This document shows, in pieces, positions 17,075-24,607 of a stretch of DNA of 64,000 nucleotides. Position numbers and translations under genes: made by a program. Origin of the DNA: Agromyces marinus (GTDB lineage Bacteria; Actinomycetota; Actinomycetes; Actinomycetales; Microbacteriaceae); contig NZ_CP087879.1 of the NCBI RefSeq assembly GCF_021442325.1, forward strand, positions 682,001 through 746,000, read 5' to 3'. The notes below the pieces were generated by a model. The model did not search any database, was not told the DNA's origin, and saw nothing but the letters and a program-made list of their open reading frames with translations. Positions within the stretch are counted from its first letter, which is position 1. Every line of letters starts with the position of its first letter.

Positions 17075-18209
17075 GTGCGACGGGCAGGTCGCCGAGGGCT
17101 CGCTCGTCGACGCCCATGCCGCGGTAGATCTCGTGCAGGGCCGCGACGACGGCTCCCGTCGCTCCGGCGAAGTCGCCGAGTTCCGAGCCGACGAGCCGTG
17201 GAGCGGTGCCGAGGTGGTGCGCGAGCATGGTCTCGTAGCGCTCGAGGTCGGCGGCGAGCGACTTCGCGATGCCGCCGCCGAGCACGATGACCTCGGGTTC
17301 GCACGAGACGGTCGCGGCGCTCAGCACGACGAGCAGCGCCTGGTCGAAGTGCGACCTGAGCGTGCGGACCGGTTCGGCCGGCGACGGGTCGAACAGCTCG
17401 GCGGGCGAGTCGAGCCGCACGCCGGCCTCTGCCGCGAGCCGCATGATGCCGGGGCCGGTGACGAGCAGTTCGAGGCGCGTGCCGAGCGGTCCTGCGGGGA
17501 GCTGGCCGAACTCGCCGACGACGCCTTGTGCGCCGCGGAGGATGTGGCCGTCGATCGCGAGCCCGGCGCCGAGGCCCGTGCCGATCGTGACCATCACGGC
17601 CGTGGGGGCGTCGCGGGCCGCCCCGAATCGTTGCTCGCCGAGGAGGGCGAGGTTGGCGTCGTTGTCGGCGTGCACCCTCCGACCGGTGCGTTCGCGCAGG
17701 GTCGCGAGGAAGTCCGGGTCCTGCACCTGTGGCAGGTTCGGGGCGTTCGTGATGCGCGAGCCGCGTCCCACCGAGCCGGGCAGGCCGAGCACGATGGTGT
17801 CGACGTCGGGCCAGCGCGCGTCGGCCAGTTCGACGGCGAGGTCGGCGAGCCACCCGGCGAGCCCCGCGGCATCCGCTTCGGACGGCGTGGCGACCTCGAG
17901 GTCGGCCAGCGGGCGGCCGACGAGGTCGGCGAGGAGGACGCGGGTGCTCGACGCGCCGAGGTCGACGCCGAGGACCAGGGTGCGGTCGGCGACGACGTCG
18001 AGGAGGACGGCGCGGCGACCGCGCTGGTCGGTGACGAGTTCGGATGCCTCGACGACGAGCCCCTGCGCGATGAGCTGGTCGACCGCGCGCGTGACCGTGG
18101 CGGGGGAGATGCCGGTCGCCTCGGCGAGGCGCTTGCGGCTCGCGGGGCGGTTGCGCAGCAGGTCGGTGAGCACGGCGATGCGATTGAGCTCGCGGGTGTC
18201 GTGGACCAT
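17061..18209 (-). CDS. ROK-family transcriptional repressor (NagC/XylR type)
   Basis: The protein has 382 residues. Residues 1-65 form a winged helix (RIAVLTDLLRNRPASRKRLA, EATGISPATVTRAVDQLIAQ), followed by the sugar-kinase-like ROK domain (LVLGVDLGASSTRVLLADL; IGTGLGAGLAIDG; VVGEFGQLP). The usual ROK zinc motif CxCGxxGCxE is absent, as in many actinobacterial members. It reads away from the ABC operon at 18384 and is the obvious candidate regulator. Start ATG at 18209 has GGAG seven bases upstream; extension in frame would enter the promoter region. A sugar or sugar acid entering through the adjacent ABC importer is the likely inducer. Confidence 0.9.
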   Translation of the reverse strand: MVHDTRELNRIAVLTDLLRNRPASRKRLAEATGISPATVTRAVDQLIAQGLVVEASELVTDQRGRRAVLLDVVADRTLVLGVDLGASSTRVLLADLVGRPLADLEVATPSEADAAGLAGWLADLAVELADARWPDVDTIVLGLPGSVGRGSRITNAPNLPQVQDPDFLATLRERTGRRVHADNDANLALLGEQRFGAARDAPTAVMVTIGTGLGAGLAIDGHILRGAQGVVGEFGQLPAGPLGTRLELLVTGPGIMRLAAEAGVRLDSPAELFDPSPAEPVRTLRSHFDQALLVVLSAATVSCEPEVIVLGGGIAKSLAADLERYETMLAHHLGTAPRLVGSELGDFAGATGAVVAALHEIYRGMGVDERALGDLPVALTAR

Positions 18210-18308
18210 CCACGCTCCATTTCTCGTCAGCTTGAGACTAAAGAATGCCAGAGATCGGCCGTCTCGCCTCGGAATCCACCGCCCGTGACGAGATTCGTCG
18301 CCGATCGC

Positions 18309-18338
18309 TTGACTTTGATTGCGTGATGAAATCAAAAT
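18309..18338 (+). promoter_or_regulatory. Promoter and AT-rich operator of the ABC operon
   Basis: TTGACT (18309-18314) and CAAAAT (18333-18338), 18 bp apart, form a sigma70-type promoter. They are overlapped by the inverted repeat TTTGATT (18314-18320) and AATCAAA (18330-18336). Such an AT-rich island stands out in this GC-rich window and fits a ROK repressor site. The substrate-binding protein gene starts 45 bp downstream. Confidence 0.65.
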
Positions 18339-18383
18339 GGCTCCGCACGCTCGACGACGACATGCACAGGAAGGTCCCCCACC

Positions 18384-19523
18384 ATGGCACGATCACCGCT
18401 CACCGCGACCCGCGGACTGCGCGTCGGCATCGCCGGCGCCCTCGCCTCCGCGCTCGTCCTCACCGGCTGCGCCGCGCAGGACTCGGCCGCCGACCCCGAC
18501 ACGCCCGACGCCCCCGCCGCCGCGGTCGAGCCCAGCCTCGAGTTCGCCGGCCCGAACGGCGAGATCCCCGGCGCGCTCGCCGAACTCGAACTGACCGCTG
18601 ACGAACTCGTGCAGGTCCAGGAGGGCGACCACACCGCAGCCTTCGTCTGGCACACCTCGGGCGACTTCGTCGCAGCCGTCGAGGAGGGAGCGCGCGCCCG
18701 GTTCGAGGAGCTCGGCATCGAGGTGGTCGCGAGCACCCAGGCGAACTTCGACGCCGGAACCCAGGCGAACAACGTCCAGACCGTCATGGCGCTCGAGCCC
18801 GACATCGTCGTCGCGATCGCCGTCGACCCGACCTCGGCCGCGACCTCGTTCCAGCCCATCCTCGACCAGGGGTCGCAGCTGGTCATCATGACCACCCCGC
18901 CCGAGGGCTACACCGCCGGTGAGGAGTTCGTCTCGATCGTGACCGAGGACCTCGCCAAGGCGGGCCGCGCGAACGCCGAGATCCTCGGCGACGCGCTCGG
19001 CGGCGAGGGCGAGGTCGGGTACCTCTCGTTCAACGCCAACTTCTGGTTCACCAACCAGCGCGACCAGTCGTTCAAGGACTGGCTGGCCTACTCCTACCCC
19101 GACATCACGATCGTCGAGGAGCAGGGCTTCGCCGACGAGACCGCGACCCAGGCTGCCGCGGCCGCGATGATCGCGAAGAACCCCGAACTGAAGGGCATCT
19201 ACGTGTCCTGGGCCACCGCGGCGCAGGGGGTGCTCGCCGCCATCCGCGCCGCCGGGCGCACCGACATCCAGATCGTCACCAACGACCTCGACACGACCGT
19301 CGCCGCGGCGATGAACACCGGCGGCAACGTCGCCGGCATGGTCGGCAACGGCTCGCTCGACATCGGCGCGGGCCTCGCGCTCGCCGGGGCGTACGGTGTG
19401 CTCGGCAAGGAGGCGCCCGCGCTCGTGGCATCCGACCCGACGAAGGTGACGAAGGCCGACCTCGTCGAAGGCTGGAAGGCCGACTACGGCGTCGAACCGC
19501 CCGCGAGCGTCACGGGCGACTGA
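18384..19523 (+). CDS. Sugar ABC transporter substrate-binding lipoprotein
   Basis: The protein has 379 residues with a lipobox LTGC (Cys29) after a hydrophobic signal peptide. The mature part is a periplasmic-binding-protein type I fold of the ribose/autoinducer-2 class: DHTAAFVWHTSGDFVAAVEE, MALEPDIVVAIAVDPTSA, GIYVSWATAAQGVLAAIR, IQIVTNDLDTTVAAAM. It captures the substrate outside the membrane for the permease at 21606 and the ATPase at 23828. It is the first gene of the operon, directly under the promoter at 18309. A strong hairpin follows it (19529-19561), probably giving a higher mRNA level for this protein than for the rest. The exact ligand cannot be inferred. Confidence 0.92.
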   Translation: MARSPLTATRGLRVGIAGALASALVLTGCAAQDSAADPDTPDAPAAAVEPSLEFAGPNGEIPGALAELELTADELVQVQEGDHTAAFVWHTSGDFVAAVEEGARARFEELGIEVVASTQANFDAGTQANNVQTVMALEPDIVVAIAVDPTSAATSFQPILDQGSQLVIMTTPPEGYTAGEEFVSIVTEDLAKAGRANAEILGDALGGEGEVGYLSFNANFWFTNQRDQSFKDWLAYSYPDITIVEEQGFADETATQAAAAAMIAKNPELKGIYVSWATAAQGVLAAIRAAGRTDIQIVTNDLDTTVAAAMNTGGNVAGMVGNGSLDIGAGLALAGAYGVLGKEAPALVASDPTKVTKADLVEGWKADYGVEPPASVTGD

Positions 19524-19528
19524 ACCAC

Positions 19529-19561
19529 CCGCGGAGGGGCCGGCACCCGACCCCTCCGCGG
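19529..19561 (+). terminator. Intra-operon stem-loop after the substrate-binding protein gene
   Basis: CCGCGGAGGGG (19529-19539) and CCCCTCCGCGG (19551-19561) form a perfect 11-bp stem with an 11-nt loop. There is no T-run. Located just after the first gene of the importer operon, it probably acts as an mRNA-stabilising or attenuating hairpin rather than a full terminator. Confidence 0.75.
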
Positions 19562-19603
19562 CGCACCGCCGGCACCGCCGGAACGCAACGAGAGGAACAC
19601 CCG

Positions 19604-20611
19604 ATGACCGACGTGATGACCGTCCGCGGCCCCGTGGCCTCCACGGAGCTCGGGCGCATCATGCCGCACGAGCACCTGCTCTCCCTCGCCCCGGGGCCGT
19701 GGCAGACCGCGGGCACGCGAGACGACCGCATCGACCTGGCCGTCGGCGCGCTCGCCGGCCTGGCCGACCACGGCTTCGGCACCGTCGTCGACCTGTCGCC
19801 CTACGGCGTCGTCGGCCGCGACCCCGACGGGGCGAACCTCGCCCTCCTCGCCGAGATCTCCGAGTACGCCGGGCTGCACATCGTCAGCGGAACCGCGCTC
19901 TACCTCGAGTCGTACTCGCCCGCGTGGGCGAGGTCGGCGAGCATCGACGAACTCACCCGTCGCTTCGTCGCCGACGCCGTCGACGGCATCGGCGACAGCG
20001 GCATCCGCGCCGGCGTCTTCGGCGAGCAGGCCACGAGCCTCGACGAGATCACGCCCTTCGAGGAGCGGGTGCTGCGCGCCGTGGCGCGCGCGCACCGCGA
20101 GACCGGCCTCGCGATCATGACCCACACCACGCACGGGACCATGGCCCACGAGCAGGTCGACCTCCTCGAATCCGAGGGCGTCGACCTCGACCGCGTCGTC
20201 ATCGGCCACCTCGACACGCAGCTGAGCGTCGACTTCGCCCGCACCGTGCTCGACCGCGGCGTGCTCATCGCGATCGACACCATCGGCAAGGAGGTCTGGG
20301 ACTTCTTCCTGGAGCCAGCGCCCGACCGGCCCGACGGCGAGTTCCCGAAGCGCGCGTTCGCCCGATCGGACCGCGGCCGGGCGGACCTGGTCGCAGCGCT
20401 CGTCGGGGCCGGCTACGCCGATCGCCTCGTGCTCGCACAGGACCTCACCGGTGCCGAGGTCTGGATGAACCCCGGCACGCACGGGCGGTCGGGCTACTCC
20501 TACCTCGCCGAGACGTTCCTGCCGATGCTCGCGCAGCGCGGCGTCCCGGAGGACGCGATCGAGCAGATGACCGCTCGCACCCCCGCGCGCCTGCTCGAGG
20601 TCCCGGCGTGA
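19604..20611 (+). CDS. Phosphotriesterase-family metallohydrolase (lactonase-like)
   Basis: The protein has 335 residues with the amidohydrolase (beta/alpha)8 fold. Metal ligands of the PTE family are visible: His22 and His24 (PHEH), His174 (MTHTTHG), His202 (IGHLD) and Asp280 (LAQDLTG); Glu141 (FGEQ) is at the position of the bridging carboxylated Lys, as in the Php/YhfV-type group. Family members of this subtype are often sugar lactonases or hydrolases of phosphorylated lactones rather than true phosphotriesterases. It follows the binding-protein gene and overlaps the next gene by GTGA. In Escherichia coli the homologue php/yhfV sits near yhfX, and a YhfX-like gene occurs in this operon too, which suggests the two act on the same pathway. 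Confidence 0.88.
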   Translation: MTDVMTVRGPVASTELGRIMPHEHLLSLAPGPWQTAGTRDDRIDLAVGALAGLADHGFGTVVDLSPYGVVGRDPDGANLALLAEISEYAGLHIVSGTALYLESYSPAWARSASIDELTRRFVADAVDGIGDSGIRAGVFGEQATSLDEITPFEERVLRAVARAHRETGLAIMTHTTHGTMAHEQVDLLESEGVDLDRVVIGHLDTQLSVDFARTVLDRGVLIAIDTIGKEVWDFFLEPAPDRPDGEFPKRAFARSDRGRADLVAALVGAGYADRLVLAQDLTGAEVWMNPGTHGRSGYSYLAETFLPMLAQRGVPEDAIEQMTARTPARLLEVPA

Positions 20612-21609
20612 CGGTCGCCGCGCTCCGCGCGGGCGCCGACCACGTCGTCGGGATCGACCTCGGCGGCACCAAGGTGCGTGCCGGCATCGCCCGTCGGGCA
20701 GCGGATGCCGAACCGCTCGCCGTGATCGAACGCGCCACGGTCCCGGGCGGCGGCCGGGGGCTCGTCGACCAGTTGGCGACCCTCGTGCGCGAACTCGCCG
20801 CGGTCGCAGGCACTGGACAGCCCGCCGTGGACGGGGCGCCCGGGGCGCGCGTCGCGGACGGGGCGCCCGGGGCGCCCGGCACCGTCGCCGCGATCGGCAT
20901 CGGCGGGGCTGGCGTGCCCGACACGACCGCGGGCGGGTTCGACCGGGCCCCCAACCTCGGCGACCTCGCCTCGTTCAGCCTCGCCGACGAACTCGCCTTC
21001 GAGCTCGCCTGCCCCGTCGTGATCGAGAACGACGTCAACGTCGCGGCGCTCGGCGAGCTCGCGGGCGGAGTCGGACGCGAGCACGACTGCTTCGCCTTCG
21101 TGTCGGTCGGCACGGGCATCGGGATGGGCCTCGTGCTCGAGCGGCGCATCGTCCGCGGCGCGGGCAACGCCGCCGGCGAGATCGGCTACCTCCCGATCGG
21201 GGCCGACCCGTCCGAGCCCTCCTCCCACCGGCGGGGTGCGCTCGAGGAGGTCGTCGCGGGCGATGCCCTCGCCCGCCGGTACGGCGACGCGGTCACCGCG
21301 CGCGAGGTCTTCGCGCGCGCCGAAGCCGGCGACGCCCGCGCGCTCGCATCGATCGACGAGGAGGCGAAGTGGATCGCGCACGCCATCGCCGCCGTCGACG
21401 CCGTCGTCGATCCCGGACGGTACGTGCTCGGCGGCGGCATCGGAACCCGCCCCGAACTGCTCGGACGCATCCACCCCTGGCTCGCCCGGCTCGGCCGCGG
21501 CGGGCTGCCCGTCACCATCAGCGAACTCGGGGACTCGGCCCCGGTGCTCGGCGCGCTGCGCCTGGCCGCCGACGCCGCCCCGAGACCACACGAAGGAGTG
21601 CCCGCATGA
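20608..21609 (+). CDS. ROK-family sugar kinase
   Basis: The protein has 333 residues from GTG at 20608, overlapping the upstream stop. The ATP-binding motif VGIDLGGTKVRAG is at about 12-24, with FVSVGTGIGMGLVLE and GNAAGEIGYLP downstream. The zinc-binding Cys cluster of typical ROK kinases is missing, and there is no DNA-binding domain, so this is an enzyme rather than a regulator. An insertion at about residues 73-92 repeats DGAPGA-type units (20826-20880), probably from DNA slippage. It would phosphorylate the sugar delivered by the ABC importer. Its stop overlaps the permease start (ATGA). Confidence 0.88.
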   Translation: MTVAALRAGADHVVGIDLGGTKVRAGIARRAADAEPLAVIERATVPGGGRGLVDQLATLVRELAAVAGTGQPAVDGAPGARVADGAPGAPGTVAAIGIGGAGVPDTTAGGFDRAPNLGDLASFSLADELAFELACPVVIENDVNVAALGELAGGVGREHDCFAFVSVGTGIGMGLVLERRIVRGAGNAAGEIGYLPIGADPSEPSSHRRGALEEVVAGDALARRYGDAVTAREVFARAEAGDARALASIDEEAKWIAHAIAAVDAVVDPGRYVLGGGIGTRPELLGRIHPWLARLGRGGLPVTISELGDSAPVLGALRLAADAAPRPHEGVPA

Positions 21610-22583
21610 CCATCGCCCGAACCGAGGCGCCCACCGGGAAGGGGGTGCTGCTCGCCCGATCGTGGCGCGACCACGTCGTCTACATCGGCTTCGTCGTGGT
21701 GTTCGCCTTCTTCGCGATCACCCAGGGCCCGAGCTTCCTGAGCGGCACCACGCTCGTGAACATCGTCACCCAGGCCACGCCGATCACGATCATGGCGGTC
21801 GGCGCCGTGTTCGTCCTGAGCCTCGGCGAGATCGACCTCTCGATCGGCTCGACCGTCGCGCTCGCCGCGCTGACCGCCGCGCTCGCGCTGCAGGCGACCG
21901 GCGCGTGGTGGATCGCGGCGCTCGCCGGGCTCGCGGTCGGCGCGGCCGTGGGCCTGGTCAACGGGCTGTTCATCACGCTCGTGCGGCTGCCGTCCTTCCT
22001 CGTGACGCTCGCGACCATGGGGCTCGTCGCGGGCCTCGCGCAGCAGGTCACCAACCTGCAGTCGGTGCCCGTGACCGACCAGGCCTTCGGCTGGATCTTC
22101 GGCGCCGGGGCGGTCGCCGGAGTCCCGATCCTCATCGTCTGGTCCGTCGTCGTGGCGGCGATCGGATGGCACGTGCTCCGCCAGCGCCGGTTCGGGGCGC
22201 ACGTCCTCGCCGTGGGCAACAACGCCTCCGCGGCACGGGTCAGCGGCATCCGGGTCACACGCGTGCGCATCGCGGTCTTCATGCTGAGCGGGGCGACCGC
22301 GGCGCTCGCGGGCCTGCTCTACGCCGGACGACTCGCCGGTGCGACCTACACGCTCGGCACCACCGACCTGATGAGCGTGCTCGCCGCGGTCATCGTCGGC
22401 GGCACCGCCCTCACGGGCGGCAGGGCCTCCATGATCGGGGCCGTCGTCGGCAGCCTGTTCATGAGCATGATCAACTACGGCCTGCTCCTGGCCGGGCTCA
22501 CCGTCGCGCAGCAGGAGATCGTGCGCGGCATCATCATCCTCATCGCCGTCTCGCTGTCGCTGCGCGGCAAGAAGGGAAGCTGA
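21606..22583 (+). CDS. Sugar ABC transporter permease (RbsC family)
   Basis: The protein has 325 residues and 8-10 predicted membrane segments (for example YIGFVVVFAFFAITQG, ALTAALALQATGAWWIAALA). The RbsC/BPD_transp_2 hallmark is FVLSLGEIDLSIGSTVALAA, and the cytoplasmic coupling segment is VLAVGNNASAARVSGI. It forms the membrane channel with the ATPase encoded at 23828. Start ATG at 21606 overlaps the kinase stop. Only one permease gene is present, so it presumably homodimerises as in ribose-type importers. Confidence 0.92.
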   Translation: MTIARTEAPTGKGVLLARSWRDHVVYIGFVVVFAFFAITQGPSFLSGTTLVNIVTQATPITIMAVGAVFVLSLGEIDLSIGSTVALAALTAALALQATGAWWIAALAGLAVGAAVGLVNGLFITLVRLPSFLVTLATMGLVAGLAQQVTNLQSVPVTDQAFGWIFGAGAVAGVPILIVWSVVVAAIGWHVLRQRRFGAHVLAVGNNASAARVSGIRVTRVRIAVFMLSGATAALAGLLYAGRLAGATYTLGTTDLMSVLAAVIVGGTALTGGRASMIGAVVGSLFMSMINYGLLLAGLTVAQQEIVRGIIILIAVSLSLRGKKGS

Positions 22584-22586
22584 CCC

Positions 22587-23831
22587 GTGTTCCTCCCACT
22601 CCTGCGCCGCCGCAACCCGCGGCTCATCGACGCCGCCGTCGCCGCCCACCGAGCCGGCGACCTCCCGCCGAACACCTACGTGATCGACCTCGACGCCGTC
22701 GAGCGCAACGCCGCGACCGTCGCCGCCGAGGCCGGCCGGCTCGGCCTGCGGCCGTTCGCGATGACCAAGCAGATCGGGCGCAACCCCGACGCGTCCCGCG
22801 CGATCCGCGCCGGCGGCATCACGCACTCGGTCGGCGTCGACCTCGAGTGCTCCATCGCGGCGGCCGCGGGCGGGCTCGCGGCCGGGCACGTCGGCCACCT
22901 GGTGCAGATCCCGCGCCGGCGGGCGGCAGAGGCCGCGGCCCTCGGGCCGCTGTACTGGACGGTGTTCGATGAGCAGAAGGCCCGCGAAGCGGGCGACGCC
23001 GCGACCGCGACCGGTCGGGTGCAGGACGTGCTGCTGCGCATCGTCGCCGACGGCGACCGGTTCTACCCGGGACACGAGGGCGGCTTCCCCGCGGACGGGG
23101 TCGTCGACGCGGCCCGACGCGTCGACGCGATCCCCGGCGTCCGCTTCGCCGGCGTCACGACCTTCCCGGCGACCCTGTTCGACGCCGGCTCGGGCGACAT
23201 CGTCTCGACGGCGAACCTGGCGACGCTCACGCGCGCCAGGCGCGCCCTCGAGGCGGCGGGGTTCGAGCACGTGCAGGTCAACGCGCCCGGCACGACCTCG
23301 ACCGCTGCGCTCGAACGGCTCGCCGAGGCCGGTGCGACGCAGGTCGAGCCCGGGCACGGCCTGACCGGCACGACCCCGCTGCACGCCGTGCGCGACCTGG
23401 CGGAGGACCCTGCGATCGCCTACGTCTCCGAGGTCTCGCACGTCTGGAACGACCGCGCCTACGTCTTCGGAGGCGGCCTCTACGTCGACCCCGTCCTGGG
23501 CGACGCGAGCACCGACGCGCTCATCGTCGGGCCCGGCGAGGACGCGGCATCCGTCACCGCACTGCCGGTCGAGATGCCGGCACCGTCGGCGATCGACTAC
23601 TACGCGACGATCCCCGTCGCCCCGGGTGCAGCCCGCCCGGGCGACACCGTGGTGTTCGGCTTCCGCCCCCAGGCGTTCGTCACGCGCGCCTTCACGGCGG
23701 GCATCCGCGGGCTCGACACGGGTGACCCCGTCCTCGAGGGGCTCTGGTCGGCCGACGGCTCGAAGCCGCTCGCGCTCGCCGACGCGCTCGGCGGGCTCGA
23801 CGCGCTCGGCGGCGGGGAGGGGCTCCGATGA
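22587..23831 (+). CDS. YhfX-like PLP-dependent enzyme (alanine racemase N-terminal fold)
   Basis: The protein has 414 residues from GTG at 22587. The fold-type III PLP barrel is recognisable from TYVIDLDAVERNAATVAAEA and the putative PLP lysine Lys61 in FAMTKQIGRNPD; HLVQIPRRRA and FAGVTTFPATLF follow. The C-terminal part (about 340-390) has a beta domain. It resembles E. coli YhfX, whose natural substrate is not established. It is placed between permease and ATPase genes, with an ATGA overlap to the ATPase, so it belongs to the pathway of the imported compound. This points to an amino-sugar or amino-acid-bearing substrate rather than a plain sugar (inference). Confidence 0.85.
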   Translation: MFLPLLRRRNPRLIDAAVAAHRAGDLPPNTYVIDLDAVERNAATVAAEAGRLGLRPFAMTKQIGRNPDASRAIRAGGITHSVGVDLECSIAAAAGGLAAGHVGHLVQIPRRRAAEAAALGPLYWTVFDEQKAREAGDAATATGRVQDVLLRIVADGDRFYPGHEGGFPADGVVDAARRVDAIPGVRFAGVTTFPATLFDAGSGDIVSTANLATLTRARRALEAAGFEHVQVNAPGTTSTAALERLAEAGATQVEPGHGLTGTTPLHAVRDLAEDPAIAYVSEVSHVWNDRAYVFGGGLYVDPVLGDASTDALIVGPGEDAASVTALPVEMPAPSAIDYYATIPVAPGAARPGDTVVFGFRPQAFVTRAFTAGIRGLDTGDPVLEGLWSADGSKPLALADALGGLDALGGGEGLR

Positions 23832-24559
23832 ACCCGCTCAGCCTCACCGGCATCAGCAAGCACTTCGGCGGCATCGTCGCGATCGAGCGCTTCGACCTCG
23901 AGGTCGAAGCGGGCGAGGTCGTCGCGCTCGTCGGCGACAACGGCGCCGGCAAGTCGACGCTCGTGAAGATCATCTCGGGCGTGCACCAGCCGACCACGGG
24001 CGAGATCCGGCTCGGCGGCGAGAAGTTCGCGTTCCGGGATGCCTCGGACGCACGCGCCAACGGCGTGGAGGTCGTCTACCAGGACCTCGCGCTCGTCGAC
24101 CTGCAACCGGTCTACATGAACCTGTTCCTCGGTCGCGAGCTCCGCAGGGCCCCGCTCGGGCTGCTCGATCGCACCGAGATGGCGCGGCAGACGCAGCAGT
24201 TGGTCGACGACCTCGACGTGCGCATCCCGTCGGCCAGGGCCACGCTCGGCGACCTGTCGGGCGGGCAGCGGCAGGCGATCGCGATCGCGCGCGCCACGCA
24301 CTGGGCGAGTCGGCTCGTGCTCATGGACGAGCCGACCGCGGCGCTCGGCGTCGCCGAGACCGCGAAGGTCGAGGAGCTGATCCTGAAGCTCAAGGAGCGC
24401 GGCGCCGCCGTGCTCGTCGTCAGCCACAACATGGAGCAGGTGTTCCGCATCGCGGACCGGGTGACCGTGCTCCGTCGCGGGCGCCAGGTCGGCACGCGCC
24501 GCATCGAGGAGACGACCCACAACGAGCTCGTGTCGATGATCACGGGGCTGAGCTCGTGA
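23828..24559 (+). CDS. Sugar ABC transporter ATP-binding protein (single domain)
   Basis: The protein has 243 residues and one ATPase domain: Walker A GDNGAGKST (36-44), Q-loop VVYQDLALVD, signature LSGGQRQ, Walker B RLVLMDEPTAALG, and the H-loop VVSHNM. RbsA-type proteins of this permease family usually have two fused domains of about 500 residues; this short form resembles the FrcA type and must homodimerise. It is the last gene of the importer operon. Start ATG at 23828 overlaps the upstream stop. Confidence 0.92.
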   Translation: MNPLSLTGISKHFGGIVAIERFDLEVEAGEVVALVGDNGAGKSTLVKIISGVHQPTTGEIRLGGEKFAFRDASDARANGVEVVYQDLALVDLQPVYMNLFLGRELRRAPLGLLDRTEMARQTQQLVDDLDVRIPSARATLGDLSGGQRQAIAIARATHWASRLVLMDEPTAALGVAETAKVEELILKLKERGAAVLVVSHNMEQVFRIADRVTVLRRGRQVGTRRIEETTHNELVSMITGLSS

Positions 24560-24606
24560 GCGGCTGCGAGCATCCGTCGTCGTGAGCGACTGTTAGCATC
24601 CTTCGT
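24555..24606. repeat. Tandem 26-bp duplication at the end of the ABC operon
   Basis: The 26 bases from 24555 are repeated from 24581 with four or five substitutions (CGTGAGCGGCTG... versus CGTGAGCGACTG...). The first copy contains the stop of the ATPase gene. The second contains TAGCAT (24594-24599), a likely -10 box, 8 nt before the GTG start of the next gene. The duplication may have created the promoter of that gene. Confidence 0.7.
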
Positions 24607-24607
24607 C

